A stretch of 64,000 nucleotides of DNA from Motacilla alba alba (lineage: Eukaryota; Chordata; Aves; Passeriformes; Motacillidae). The notes under the pieces are model-generated. The model did not search any database. It saw nothing but the letters and a program-made list of their open reading frames with translations, and was not told the origin of the DNA. Location of the stretch: the NCBI RefSeq assembly GCF_015832195.1, contig NC_052017.1:68325801-68389800 (forward strand), given 5' to 3'. Positions within the stretch are counted from its first letter, which is position 1. Each line of letters begins with the position of its first letter. The translations under genes and the position numbers were made by a program. This document shows positions 1-14,100 of this stretch, piece by piece.

Positions 1-1019
1 CCACATCAGGACTGCATGTCATTGTGGCTGGCAAATGACGTGTCTCAGATGCAGACTGGAAGTAAGCAAGACTTTGAGTGTGCGGGTTAGTAATTGCTGG
101 AATATATTTCTAGAGATAAAGGTGGATTTTCTCATATGCTCCATTTTTGTGTGGAAATTGATTCAGGTAAGGTTGGGTTATAGCAGTCTTTAAGCTTTGC
201 ATTTTAGAGCCAGAGCATTTCACAGTCTACGGTCTGTCTGAGACACTTTGAGGTGCCAGTTGTGGTGACTGTTGTGAGCATTGCAGACACCTGTCCATCA
301 GTCAGGAAATGGACTGAAACCAGCAGCTTCTTTCTCACAGTCCACCACACATTTGTCAGTTACCAGTAATTTTGCTGCTGCTCTTGACCTGCACCAGAGG
401 TTTGATCTAGTAAATGTATGAATCCCTTTACCAGTTGCCTGTGATTGTGGAGTCCTTTGGCATTAATTTATTTATAGCATTATTATTGTCAGATTGACTC
501 CTGTTGTGTCACAGGAAGCTTTGATGCTGCACTCATCTGGTAGACATTGTTAACAATCACAGTAATGTAGATTTTAAATCAACAAGAGTTCATGTGGGCA
601 TGCCTGTACTGTCCCCTGCCACAAGCTCTCAGCTGTTCACTCAGTTAATGAGGAACTGCATTAAGATTAGCTTTTTGCATGTGTGCTGCCTCTGTATGCA
701 TGTCAGTTTTCTTTCTTTGTTTTCTGTGGCTTCAGAATATTTGTTTGGTTTTTATTTTCAGTATGTTGATTTTTCCCCCTCATTCTGCAGAGTTAGCCAG
801 AGCACCCTAAGAGGACAGTTACCTGTTTTTCCTTTGTATTCTGGTGCCATTAACAATATCGTCTCAATCTGGTACATGCTGTCTCCAGAGCAGTGGTTTT
901 CCCCTCTTTTTTCCTGAATTTGACTACCTAAATAAGTGTTGATATGGTGGGTGGGTGGAGGGCTGGGGAAGGCAGAGAAAAGCTAGTTGCTGACTGAACT
1001 ACTGTGTGTGGTTTTGTGC

Positions 1020-1492
1020 ACCACAATATAAAAAAGACACTGAGCTATTGGAGAGTGTTCAAAGAAGGGCATTGAGGGAAAGCCTTCTGAGGAATAGCTG
1101 AGGTCACTTGTTCTGTTCAGCCTGGAGAAGAGGAGATTCTGGGGAGACCTCAATGTGGTCCTCAGCATCCTCACGAGGGGAAGTAGAGGTGCAAGTACTG
1201 ATCTCTTCACTCTCATGACCAGGACTTAAGGAAACAGCATGAAGCTGATTCAGGGTAGGTTTAGGTTCGTTTTCAGGAAAAACTTTTTCACCCAGAGGGT
1301 AGTTGGGCACTGGAACAGAATCCCCAGGGAAGTGGGCACAGTACCAAACCTGTCAGAGTTCAAGAAGTGTTTGGACAACACTCTAAGGGAACATGGTGTA
1401 ACTCTTGGGGTGTCCTGTGCAGGGCTGGGAGGTGAACTGAATGATCCTGACTGGTCTCTTACAACTTGGCACAATCTATGATTTTATAATCT
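1020..1492 (+). mobile_element. CR1 LINE fragment, 3' end, + orientation
   Basis: This is the 3' end of a chicken-repeat-1 retrotransposon. Diverged copies of typical CR1 phrases are visible: attggagagtgttcaaag, cagcctggagaagag, ggtaggtttaggttcg, aactttttcacccagagggt and cactggaacagaatccccag. The 3' tail near 1478 (tctatgattttataat) is a decayed form of the ATTCTATG terminal repeat. It is 5'-truncated and old, and its reading frame is broken. Confidence 0.8.
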
Positions 1493-2649
1493 CTTTTGCC
1501 TAAGTCTATCAGCTTATGCAGCCAGCACAACTTAAATGAAATGTGTCTTTGGAAATAAAGAACTTCTCAGACAGGTTGCCTTATAAAGAATTTTAAATAC
1601 TTTCTTCCTTTCAAATTCTAAAATTTTTATCCTAATAGAAATAGGGTTTCAAAGACTTAGTCTGAAAGGGAACAACAGTTAAAAAGCTCTGTGATGATCT
1701 TTTAGAAAAATCTTTCATACTTCCTGAGTAGACAGTCAAATGCATTAATAGAATACAGGCAATGGAAAAAATGCTGTAACTGGAACTGAACCAGTAAGTG
1801 TGAGGAATAGAAGTTGTGGAAAAATAAGGATGCTGTGGAGAAGATGTATAATTTCTCTGCACCAGATTAATGACTGCTGAATGCTGTGATATACCTGTTT
1901 TATAAGGTATTAAGATGAGAAGCTTGTATCTGGGGAAATCACAAGAGGAAGTGCTGAGTCAAGATTATGAATGAAATATAAAGTGTACAACTGGCTGCTA
2001 AATTCAGACCTTTGGAAGAAAGTGAGGAGCTAAACGACTGAACACCTATCAAAAACTGAGAAATGTTTATAAGATCAAATGGTCATAGCCTGAAGACCTG
2101 GTATGGATAATGGATTCATACCAGCTTGCATTAACATATGGAATCTTGCTTCATATTTTTCAAGCCTGGCTGTTTGTTGTAAGTCTTAATGCAGTTTTAG
2201 CTGAGCTTGATAATCTTGCATGTTTACCTGTGATCTTTAGACGATATATGTGTGTTTTTTCGAGAAAGCAAAGTCAGCTATTTTAGAAGAACTGAACTGG
2301 CAGCTCTGGCACAATGCAAGTAATCTGGTTAGCACAGTTTGTGGATTGCATTTTTGCAGCTATTTAGGTTCTGACTATAGACACCTATAATATTTGCAGT
2401 TAGCACTTAATGTGATAATTTTGGCCTTACCTCCTTCAAGTTTTCTAATTCTTTCCTTCCATTACAAGTTTGGGGAAACTTCTTTCTCTCATGGCTGCAC
2501 TTTCTGGATTGACTTAATATTTTTATGTGTATGTATAACAGGAATTACCCTTAAAAAAAAGAAAAAAAAAGGTCCTTTTTTTATGCCCCCACTTTCCCCA
2601 GCTGACAACTTTGGAAGTGCTGAAAGCTGCTTTAGTGATTTGTTTTGTA

Positions 2650-3388
2650 GTCATAGATTCAGAAAATGGCTTAGGTTAGAAGGGAATTTAGAGACCATCT
2701 CCTCCCAGCCCCCATCTGTGGACTGGGACACCTTCCACTACACCGGGTCGCTCAGAGCGCTGTCCAGCCTGGCCATGTACACTTCCAGGGATGGGGCATC
2801 CACAGCTTCTCTGGGCAACCTGTTTCAGTGTCTTACCTTCACAGTAAAGAATTTATTCCTAGCATCTAATCTAAACCTACTCTCTTTCAGTTTGAAGTAA
2901 TTTTCCCTTGTCCTATCAATACATGCTCTTGTAAAAAGTCCCTCTCCTTTTTTCTTGTAGGCTCCCTTCATGGACTAGAAGGCCACAATTAGGATACCCC
3001 AAAGCTTTCTCTTTACCAGCTGAACAATCCCAATTCCCTTAGCCTTCTAGGAGAGGTGCTCCATCCCTTTAAACATCTCAGTAGCCCTCCTTTCCAGCAG
3101 GAAAGTGTGCTCCTGTGCTCCTTGTGTTGTGGCCCTAGAGCTGGATGCAGTGTTCCAAGTGGGGTCTCAGCAGAGCAGAGCAAAGGGGCAGAATGCTTTC
3201 CCTTGCCCTGCTGGCCATGCTGCTTTGGATGCAGCCCAGGATGCTGTTGGCTTTCTGGCCACTGAGTGCACATGGCTGGGCTGTGTTGAGCTTCTCATCC
3301 TCCAGCACCCCCATGTCCTTCTAGGCAGGGCTGCCCTTGATCTGTTCCTCCTTCGCTGTCTGAGGACTGTCCTCACACAGATAGTAGT
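2650..3388 (-). mobile_element. CR1 LINE fragment, 3' end, - orientation
   Basis: The left end (tcatagattcagaaaatgg) is the reverse complement of a CR1 3' tail. It is followed by reverse-complement CR1 text such as ggcatccacagcttctctgg and ctgggcaacctgtttcagtg, with the UTR and the end of ORF2 further right. The copy is about 740 bp, 5'-truncated, diverged and non-functional. The right edge is approximate. Confidence 0.85.
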
Positions 3389-4550
3389 CCAAAAGCATTT
3401 GTCTGGACTCAAAGGCATATCACTGCTTAACATGAACTAACTAAAAAGGGAAGTACTGGGAAACCAATCAGCTGTAATTTTCTTTTTTTTAACAAAACAT
3501 CAACATATGTTTATTCTGGAGAGATGCTGCTCAGGAAGTGAAAACAGCCAATCTGTTAAAAGTGTATTGCAATATTGGATAGCATGCAGAAGTCTTGAAC
3601 TGTAAAAGGCCTTTCATGTATGAAAATTGCATCTTGATGACATGACAATTGAAGGCCCTGCTGGGTATCCCTGGGCAACATGTGCAGGCTCTGTTGTCAT
3701 TGAGATCCAACCCAAACACTTATAGGAACTGTTAAAGAGGGAGATGGCACGACAGCCTTCAAAATCAGAGTGCTAATATCATATAGAAAGGTCATGGCTG
3801 TTGTATAAAGACCAGCTCTACAAATTAATAATTTAGTCAAGTTGGACTGTTGCATTTCCATCCGTAGCACTAAACTCATATATCACCAGTGTTAGAAGCT
3901 GTTGGTTTTCAGCCATTGTGTTAACTTCAAGAGAAAGTGGACAAGCACTTCTTCTAACAAAAAACCTTAACTTTCCTCTGCGATGTTTCGCTGTCTTTTC
4001 ATGGTAAAGGTTTCCCCTCATGAGATGTTTCAGAAGACCATGCTGAGCAAAACAGCTACCATTTTTCTTTCAGGTGTAGCGGCACCAGATGATTCTAGTT
4101 TGAAGTAATGCCCTGCCTGGGGCACTGATTCTGCTTGTGAAGTTGGGAGTTCTGACTAATTTTTCAAATATTACCCCAGTAGCCCACTAAGAAGCCACTA
4201 ACAGACTTCCATAAAGCAGCTTTTAAAGTGTGTCAGGCCAGGCCTTCATGAGGGGGTACCCCTGGCAGAGGCTGCTCTGGTGATGTACTAAATTAGTTCA
4301 TAGTTTGACTTGCTCATCACACGCGAGCTGTGTCAAGGGAAGCACATTCCTGTCATGGTAGGTGGCAGGGAGGAGAGAATGAGGACTGCTTGGAGCTTTC
4401 AATGGTGAGCTCTTTGCGTGAGGGATGTTGAGACCAGTAGATGTCTGGTGTTTCTAATTGCTTGGTTGTGGTGTTAACCAGAACAGGACAAGTGCTCTGA
4501 CCTGCCTCTGCAGAGGACACTATATGGAATGTGTTTACCCACGCTTCTAA

Positions 4551-4832
4551 TCACAGAATCATAGAATGGTTTGGGTTGAAAGGGACCTTAAAGATCATCT
4601 AGTTCCAACCACCCTGCTGTGGATGGGCAGGAGCACTTTCCACTAGACCATCCAATCTGGCCTCAAACATTTCCAGGGATGGCGAATCCATAACTTCTCT
4701 GGGTAACCTGCTCTAGAGTCTCATCACCCTCGCAGTAACGAATTTATTTCTGGTATCTAATCTAAACTTCCTCTCTCTCAGATTGAACCCATTGCCCTTT
4801 GTCCTGTCACTATGTGCCCTTGTAAAAAAGTA
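4551..4832 (-). mobile_element. CR1 LINE fragment, 3' end, - orientation
   Basis: The copy opens with tcacagaatcatagaatggt and aaagggaccttaaagatcat, the classical reverse complement of the CR1 3' terminus. It continues with ccagggatggcgaatccat and runs to the cttgtaaaaaagt segment. At about 280 bp it is strongly 5'-truncated. It looks younger than the copy at 1020 because the tail repeats are better preserved. Confidence 0.9.
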
Positions 4833-7800
4833 AAGTGAGCTTATTCCAGAGGTCTAGTGATCATGTTCCAGCATTCCCTTAAAGAAAGAGGCAGTTGTGA
4901 TATATTGTTTTATTTTAGCACTCAGGGACCCCCTTGAGGGTTCAGGGATAAGTGTGGTTGGTAGTGCTCAGATATGCCCTGACGTGCCTGGGAGCTTGAA
5001 TAAATGTAGTCAAGGCAGACTAACAAAGTCCTCTCAGCTGAAGTCCTGTAAATACTCTTTGTGTGTCCTGAAGGAGATAAACCACAATTTAATACAAAGT
5101 CATTAGTGTTTTCTCCCACTCTGCATTCTTTCATGAGAAAGGTTAGAATGAGAATTCAGGGTTAGAATTAGAAATAATAACCACATATCTGTGCAATTAA
5201 AACAAAATCCTTAAATTTTCAACGTTTTCCTCCTGTAATTTTAGAGAGGAGAGATGGGGAAGGAGGGTTTTAACAGGATACTTTCTATTTGTGATTGGCA
5301 CATTCCAGCCTTAAGGAGCTTTTCAGAAGTGTCACTGAGACTACTTCCTAAGAAAACTATGAACCAGCGTTGTAAAAAACTCTGACATTGTATTATTCCT
5401 GAGAGCAAGAATGAAATGTATGAATTCCATTGCAGAAACATCCCATTTGCTGCTGTTCATATTGTTCATGTAATTGCAATTTTGTTTATGATATTTTTTA
5501 AAGCCAAACCTGAGTGTGTTGTTCGCTAAAGTCAATCAGTAGTTATCCCTGGCTGAAACACAAATGCATTTTCTATGAGTCATTAATAAAATCAGCACTA
5601 ATGGTGATTGCTACAGAAAGTAACTGAAAGGACAAACAAACGGTTGAATGGTTTTCAGTTTAGCAGGTTCAGTTCAGTGCATTACTGGACTAAACCCTTT
5701 ATAAACTCTCATTGGTTTGGCTTGAGGAAGCTTTGTGCCGGCTGTTTCCCACTTTAGCTTTTTTGCTGAAATGTCCCTAAACAAAAATAAGTCCTCCTGT
5801 CCTCATCTGTTGATGTGACGACTCAAATTAACACATGGTTTTTGACTAACCTGAAAGAACTTGCCAGGTGCTGGAGGTTTTCTATTTGCATCTCGGTTCA
5901 CAAATATAAGTCTAGGGTTTTATGTTTAAAAAAAAAATTCTTGGAAATTGTTGATGGTATCTTTACATAAATTTAAATAGAGATCTTTAATGCCAAAAAT
6001 ACAATACTGCTCTTTTTGAACTTCTTTTTACAGACCCTTCCCCCTACTCTTTGCCCTTGGAGAGCAGAAATTTTGTATTTTGAAGTTCTTTCCCCCTCTC
6101 CTCAACTTTTAAAATCTGATACTCTAGATTCAGCCTTCCAGTGCCAACTAGAACCTCAGAAATGTATGTACAGCAGTGGCAAAGATGATATTCTGAAAAA
6201 TGTCTGTAAAAACATTACTTGGAAAACCCACTGAATATGAAATAATGACTGGCACTTTTAGTCCTTCTTATTCTCATGCAAGCTGTTTTGTGAGTGCTCA
6301 TTTTATGTAAGAATCACTGGACAGTTTCCTTTCACATATAAAACATATTAGTATGGTTAAGATGTAATCAAACTGATTATCATTCTCATTGACTTCAGAA
6401 TATCTTCGATCATTGCAAAGGAGCAGCCATCTGTATAGGTGCTGCATTTGTCTTGCAGTACTTTTTGCACTTTATCCTGTTCAGAGCCGAAATCATTCTT
6501 GGTATTGTACAATTGAATTTGCGTGTGCTCTGCAAAGGTCCTGTTTTCAGTCATTGACCCATTAATTGACATTTGGCACTTAGAGATATGTCATTCTGCT
6601 ACTGCAAAATTCTACAAGTTCTTCCAAAAAAACCCAAATGCCAGTTTTTACGAGTTTAGTTAAAATTAATTCGGAGTTTTTAAAATAAGATTCTGTTTAA
6701 GTCGAATAGAAACAGAGTTTTCTCTATACTGGACTTCTGTGTTCCTTAGCACTGAATGAAATACTGGATTTAATAGCAAAGATGTAATTATCTTTTTTAA
6801 AAGCTAATGATATTGGGAAAGTCTTGTTCTTTAGTCTTACTGACTTTTCCAAATGTGACATAACTGTTCTGTTTCCGACCTTAGTAGATCAACCTCTAAA
6901 ATAATTAGGAATTTGAATATTGACAGAATTCCATTAATACCTTATTGAGTGTAGTGTAAAGCTTCTGCATATGTATGTATGCACCTGAAATCTGGTTTAA
7001 TCGCTTGATAGTCACTGCAGTAGAACTGGCTTATTAATTCCAGAATCTGTGATGAAAGTGTTGTTGTTTCTCAAATAACAGTGAATTTTAGAAATTTTAC
7101 TTTACTCTCCCTTGTTTCAGCTTTGACAATCTTGAAATCTGAATACTTGCCATAGTTTTGTTAGCTCTCACTGTATCGGTTTAACTGCAGCACTCAGTTT
7201 CAGGGCCTACAAGAGAAATCTAGTTTTGGTGGTTACTCTGCTGAAACAGAAAACAAAAAAGTAAATTATATTTTATTTTACTGATTTTTTTGGGACAATG
7301 ATAACACGTTAAATGACCAAAAGAAATGGAAGCACAGCTTTTATTTGATGTGGGCATCAGTTAGGCTCACCATGTAAGTAATAAGCAAAAATTCTGGGGG
7401 GTGTCTGTGTTGGAAGGTAGGGGTGTTTGGTGGTAAAGGTGATTGAGGGAGAAAGGAAAGTGAGCAGTGATTTCAAAGTAACAAGTGGAAAGTAGTTGTG
7501 AATCGAGATAAGCAGAAAAATGCTGTGTTCAGCATCTCATTGCCCTAGGAGCTTGGGTCTGTAGCCATTCCATATGTTTGGGATGTTATATTACCTAATA
7601 AAATACATAAATTCTGTGTAATTAAAAAGGCTGGATCAATAGATTTTAATTTGGTACTCTGAGGAAAAGTGTGTTTGGAGAGATAAAGCATGACTGACAT
7701 AGCTGTCAGCTGAAGAAATTTTTGAATAACAATATATATGCAAGAATATGCAATAAATAAAGGGGATGTATTACTTTGTATAGGATTTTAAATGGTGTTT

Positions 7801-10800
7801 CTCTTGTCATCAGTTTTTAGGCTTTGCAGGCTTTTCCCTTTGTTTCCAATAAAAACCATGCCTTGAAATGAGTAGGTGCTCTGTTGCACCTAATTTAGTG
7901 TGTGTAGGTGAAGTTGGCACAATACTTGTTTTGAATTGTTCTGTCCTTCCTTCACTAAATAATTTTACAGAATTGTCATTCTTAGGGAACAAAGTGTCCT
8001 TAATTTAAAAAGATGTAAATAAAGACTTCCATATGGTTGACATAAATTTTGTATTTGTCTTTCCATCTTTATTAATAAGTCATATTGGTTCAACTGGGAT
8101 ATTGCATCTGCAACTGGATTCGGGTTTATTTAATGAAACCGCTGACTAGGACAAATTTGGAGCCTGTTGAAATTTTCACAAGAAGCTGGTTTTAACAGTC
8201 TTTGATTTAGCTTACTCTGTTATAGTCATTGTTCCAATGATTGTTGCCACCTAACATTTTATGCTTTGCAGTTTGAGAATGGCAAACAAACTTCTAGGTA
8301 AGAAAATAGTGGGGTTTCTGTCTTTCTTGCATGCTAGTACCCTACACTAAATGTCGTAGGTAGCTGTTTGTTTGCTTGTCAAAACTTTTCTGCTTGAAAG
8401 ATCCCTTTGGGGACAGTTCTTTGACGCTACCCGCAGGCTTTGTGCACAGGAAAGACAGTAGTGTCTTGGGGCACAGATATACAAATATTATGATCCTGGG
8501 TAGTTTTTTTTCCAAAAAGAGTCACAAACAGCAGGGCTCAGCAATTGTCTTCCTATTGCTGATATGTTTAAAACAAAAGAAAGTCTGTACAGTATGTGTG
8601 AGGAAAATCTAATTCCAGCAATCAACATAGGAATATCTACACAAAAAATCCCGAATCTCATGTGTACCTGACTCATACAATCTTGTGGTGATGTTGTATT
8701 TCAAGTATCCAATTACGATGAATGGTATTTGATCCTATTATTATAATTATTATTTCAACCAAGAGAAGCAAAACTAGATGGTAGGGTGGGATCCTCAGGA
8801 GTTACCAACTCTGGCCAAACTGTGTTTGGCTCGAAGTTGCTGAGAGTTTCACTGTTGATTTTTGTGGGAGATGGGTTAGGTCACTGCCCAGTACTTTTGA
8901 AATCCCACCTCTAACTATTTCTGAGTTGAGTGTGTGATTATTTCCTCACAGGGAGGAGTCCATCACCACAGCCTTCCAAAAACACAGGTGATATACATCA
9001 GTCAAAATACCAAATTCCAGTAACTTACACCATCTCCTTTCTGAAAAGATTTATTAATAAAGCTAACAGGCTGATGCTGAGCATTTGCAAGTCCAGTAAT
9101 GAAAGGTGTGCTGTGGGCTTCACTGGAAGTTGTAAGTGCTGAAGATGTCCAGGATCAGGCTTTGCATGAGCCATTTGGGACCATGTGTGGTCTCTCATAG
9201 GCTGGTTTCATGCGTGCTTGCAGTAGTTGGAACTAACCAGCCATGACAAAAAAAGGAACATTGCAGGTCTTAAATTTGTGCTGGGTGCTACTTCTGCTTT
9301 TAGAGTGAACACGATCTGAAAGCCCCTCTGCACTCAGCCTGTGAAAAGCACTCAGCATGTGCCATGGCTTCTGAAATCTGCGGAACCACTTGCATCAGTG
9401 CGTGCTGGAGGAGCGAACCTTCTGGCATGCACTGTACTCCAGAGCTAACCCATCTCCTGCCCTCAATTTTCAATTTTTCAATGGTATGGAGTTGCTAGAG
9501 GTGATGGGCAAAGAATAGCATGTAAATTTACTTTCGGGTCTCAGGCCCTCATTCTACTGGAGTGGCTCACTTGAAGGGATACTAGTGTCCAACATAATCC
9601 TCTCAGATGTGTCATACAAATGCTCATTATCGTAATTAATCTGTCAATATAATTAATTATCCTTGGCTCAGCAGCCTATCAATATAGGTATTGCTGCTGC
9701 ACTCTTTCTAAATTACTGTGTCTGTACAAGTTGTTTTGGATCAGCTTTTGGCTGTGGAGCCCTCCTGGCTTCCCACAATGTTTCTGACTGTTTCTGGTTG
9801 TTTCCCACAATCTCTCTGACATAATGGTGAAGTTTGTGCACCTGGCAGAGGTGTGTCATGATGCTGGGGTCAGGATCTCTTGTAAAAGGGCTTGCTCTTT
9901 GTGCAATGGCAAATGGAGAAACAAAGTATGTGCAGGGGAAATATGGAGGGGTTTCTGAGCCAGCAAATCAAAGGGGTTGTAGATAGTGCTGCCTTAGGTA
10001 GCCACACACTTGAGCAGTGAAAATTCCTCTTCTTTCCCCAGCTGGCAAATAAAATGCCTGGTAGGTGCAGATTGTGTTCCACCTTGTTGTCAAAGGATCT
10101 CTTGTACATAATTATGCAACTTTCCACGTGTGGTGTTGAACATGTGGGATTATTACAGGAGTGTACATCATTACAAAAGGATACATTTAGGTGCATTTTA
10201 TAATGGCCCTTTTGCTTGAATACTTGTTTTTACAAGTGCATCTGAAGAATTCATAACTCAGCATCTGAGATAATTCATTAGAGTTCTCATGAATAATGTA
10301 GTTTTTGTGTGTCTGAGCTGCAGATTGTATTCTTGGAAGTCCTATTTGAGAAGTCACCTAAATGTGCTTTCAGAAGTGTTCCATTTCTTAACAGTCATAG
10401 GAGCAAAAAAACCTTTGAAAATAAAATGACAGTTGAAATGAGCATTGACAATGCAAAGCAGTAGTGTAGGATTGTACATATGTTGTTTTAAATATATCCA
10501 GTAACATTTTTAATGCATCAGAAATGGTTATCTAACTTCCCTACTTGATCTTGTTGCTTACTATGATAGCTGACTAAGAAAGAGAGGCTAATTTTGTGGA
10601 AGAAAAGTATGAGTTTTATGGTTGTCCTTCTTAAAGATTTCCAAAAATAAAAAAAACAAAATCCATACAACAAACATGTTTCTTCTTTGGAATACATTTT
10701 GTTTGGTTTATCAACTGCGTAAAGAAAAATGATTGTGTGATTTAAAAGAAACCGCATATCACAATTTCAGGTTGTAACATCTGTTCAGAGAAAGGGAAGG

Positions 10801-11118
10801 GCAGGAGAAGATGCAGCTTCATTTTCCTAGAAATATAAGAACAACTGTGTTTTTAGAAAGGAGTTTAGATCTTTTTAGTAAAGATGCTGCTTTTTTTTAG
10901 AAGCTCACTATTGACCCTTGGGAGAAGCATGACTAAGCTATATGTTGGTGCAAGTGTTTTAAAATCTGTATAGACATGATCTCTGCTTGTCTGAATGATG
11001 ATGTTGCTTCCTCAAAATCATTAATATTCCACCAGTGTCGAGCAGAACTTGTGCTGTGATGGATGAATGTATTTAACTTGAATCTTTTCTTCTCATACCT
11101 TTTTGCTTCTTTACACAG

Positions 11119-11168
11119 GGAATGAAGTATCTGTGCATTCCTGCTGCTGACTCACCCTCGCAGAACTT
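11119..11168 (+). CDS. DUSP22: DUSP22 coding exon, residues ~47-63
   Basis: An acceptor (ttacacag) precedes a GGA codon, and the exon reads GMKYLCIPAADSPSQN plus two bases of a Leu codon before a consensus gtaagt donor. It carries the general-acid Asp57. The upstream partner exon must end in phase 0, which fits the human gene. Confidence 0.93.
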
Positions 11169-14100
11169 GTAAGTGTTTTTAAAAGTAAATCACAAAACCC
11201 CAGAAATCCCATGGTACCGTGACGCCTATTTTAAAATTTGCTGAAAGCTCTGATTCTGATCTCTAATGAGTTTTACATAAATGTGGGGTCTAATCCGTTA
11301 AGAAAACACAGTAACACTTCATTTCACCCTGCTTTTTGTGTGTGTTTGGAGGAGTCTCAGTATGTAAACACTCTTGATTTGTGGTCTTAAACTTCAGGAA
11401 TTCCTTAGTGAGTCTGGGCCTAACTCAGTCACAGTTTATTCTAGCCATTGTGTTTGTAAATCTTTGTGTTTGGTTCCTCTTTTTTTTTTTTTAATTTAAT
11501 TTTATTTTTTTTAGTGCCAACTGCAGCCATTAACAAAACAAAATATTTGAAAGAGGTTTGAAACCTGGTGCCTCAAAGGTTGAAATAAATTGCTCACAGT
11601 GGGCCTTCAAAACAAAATCCCTGTATGCAAACTACCCCTGTGACAATCTGCTGGGGACTTCTTGAACCTGCCTCAGAAGTCCCTGCTGCTCTTAGTACAA
11701 GCTGGCGTGGCAGGGAGTTTTCTGCCCTGCAGTGACTCTCACCTTGAGGACATAGATACTGCAGCTAGGGTATCCAAGCCTTGCTCTTTCTCATCTCTGC
11801 AAAAGTTCACATAATGCTAATTGATTTACCTCTGGTTTTAATTGAGCATGGCAAGTCTTGATTCCAAAGAGAAATCAAAACAAAAGAACTTGGATGGTGA
11901 CCAGCTCTTTTTTCTAGAGCTTACTCTTTATGTTGGGGAGAGATGAGAGGGGTTTCAGCCACATCCTGCTACCAAGTTCTGGTAGAGAAACAAGTAGTGG
12001 AAAGAGGCCTGGTAGGTACGGAAGGAAGTGCAGCACTGCTTTTCTCTTGTATCACAGCAATTTTCTGGCTCATGCTTTTGGGCGATATTTTTAGAGCATG
12101 TGTTTCTCATACTCTAGAAAGATTCCAGTGTGGCACTTGATGTGTGATGACTTGCCTTTTCAATCTGCATTTATGTCATGATTTTAGGGGAAGGGAAAAA
12201 AAAAAGCACCACACCCCATCCGCAATAAAAAACACCCTAATCCCGTAAATTTGGGGTCTGTAATGAGAAGGCAGAGCTAATGTCTTTGTCATGGACAACT
12301 TCCATGGCCTTAATATTTAGAATAAAAACAAATACATTGAAAGAAATATAATTTTGGGAAGCAAAGCTAATATGAGATAAGAGGAAAACATTCACTTGTC
12401 ATTAATTGTTCATTGGCATTTTGAAGTGTTTAGCATTTTTGACAACATTTTCTAAATTTACTTCCTTTGTTAATAGAGATAAATTTGGAAATGGAAAGAG
12501 AAAGGATGGCATTTATGATGAACATTAATCAATGTACAATTCCCTCACTGTTAGGTATCAAGGAGTTTTTATATTGAAAAGCCAGCTCCTGTGCTCGAGC
12601 TGTCTGGCGCAGTACCAAGGCTCTTAAGGCTTCAGTAAGAAGATAGAATATTTGCATGAGTATTGTTTCTGTTACGCTGCAGGCATCTAAAATACTTGCT
12701 TTGGTATCAGGTGGTTGCAAGCAAACGTCATTACTTCTAATACTGATACATTCTATCACTTAAAATAAAACTTGATGAGTAACTGATTTTTCTTCTTTTA
12801 CTTTATACAGTCCAGGCCTTCAAGTAAAATCAAATCATGATGCTCACAAATAGCACCATCGCTTGCTTTGCACATGCAGTCTTCTGAAAGAAAGAGGAAC
12901 TTATTTTTGTTCAGCCTGTGAGGACTGGAGGTAGTCTTATCTAGGAGTGGTTAACCATACTGCCTGTGCCCACTGTGGAGGGAGGGATAGCTAGGGAACA
13001 GGAAGGGAATTGGTCCCTCTGCAACATCTTTGCATGTCTCCCCTCTTCTTCTTGAAGAGGGATTATGTTGGTTTCTTTCCAGGGAGAAAAAAACAACACA
13101 GCAAGCAGCATCCTGTATTGCAGGTCCTTGTGTTCTCTTAGCAGTGGTTGAAAGGCACAACTGACAGGGTGCATTCTGCTCTCTTATCTGTTTCCCAACA
13201 GCAAGGACCAACTGGAAGCCTTTTACCCACTGAATTTTGGGACTGTGAGCTCTTAATGCACTCAGTTTTTCTGAAGGAAACCTCTGGTTTCTTTTGTGTA
13301 TGATGCACATTTACTCCTAGAAAACTTGTTTAGTGGAGTTCTTTTCCTCAGAGGGATGACTTGCCAGGGAAATACAGCAGGGATTCCCCTGTTAGCATGA
13401 GGGTGTTCACTAAAGTGTCTCAAAAGCTTTATTTTACTCCCCTGTTCTGCCCCTAGCAAGCATAGGGAGAAAGCAATCGCTTTTCATACTCAAGGTACTT
13501 CCTAGATGTTAAATCAACATTTTCCCTGGTCTGTGAGAATTTTACCTTGGGCCAGTAACTGCTCCAGAAATGTCATCCTCTATAGAAGTCATCACTAAAA
13601 AGTTATCTCTATAGAAATAAAATCTTCCCTTCCTACCCTGTTCCAGTTAATTGTCTTTGGCTGCCTGCTTCTAAGGAATTAACCTCCAACAGTCAGGTGG
13701 TTAGTGGTGATAATGCAGAAGCCAGATGACCTATTTAGAGGAGAAAATTTTGGTAGATTTTTTTTCTTTTACATCACCAAAGGAAAGAAACATCAAGATG
13801 CTTCGTCGTATCTGATTTGGATGCTGTCTTTTTAACCTTTGTAAATCTTTGTAGAAGTCTAACTAGCAGCGAATGAAAACACAGCTCTAGTATCATAACT
13901 CTGCTCTTGGTCTGGTTTTGAATTATACAGCGTTCTAATGCCTAAGTTTAGATAACTTCTGCAGCATACTGGTGGGGGCATTGTACTGGTGGTTCTTCCT
14001 GTGGTGTTTTCCCACTGTAAAGATGATGCAGTTCAGGACCCAGCTTTCAGCTGGGAGATGCAAGAGCCAGATAATCATGTAATAAATTGTCCTGAAGTCC

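Larger units (their letters stand above)
1..11118 (+). other. DUSP22 intron (partial)
   Basis: This is AT-rich non-coding DNA upstream of the first recognised DUSP22 exon. It holds CR1 fragments near 1020-1492, 2650-3388 and 4551-4832, which are listed separately. I see no supportable exon, RNA gene or other element in 1-1019, 1493-2649, 3389-4550 or 4833-11118. Open frames there are short and lack recognisable similarity. Confidence 0.7.

Noticed and set aside
2394..2900. 168-codon open frame
   Set aside because: It runs through an A-rich tract into a minus-strand CR1 copy and has no known protein similarity.
8271..8297. Possible 26-bp micro-exon between an acceptor-like (atgctttgcag) and a donor-like (gtaaga) sequence in the DUSP22 intron
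   Set aside because: The next DUSP22 exon begins in phase 0 after a phase-0 partner, so a 26-bp insertion would shift the frame. No counterpart is known.
1..11118. Search for DUSP22 exons 1-3 (residues 1-46, e.g. the LPGLYIGNF segment)
   Set aside because: No matching coding stretch with splice sites was found on the + strand, so they are taken to lie upstream of the window.
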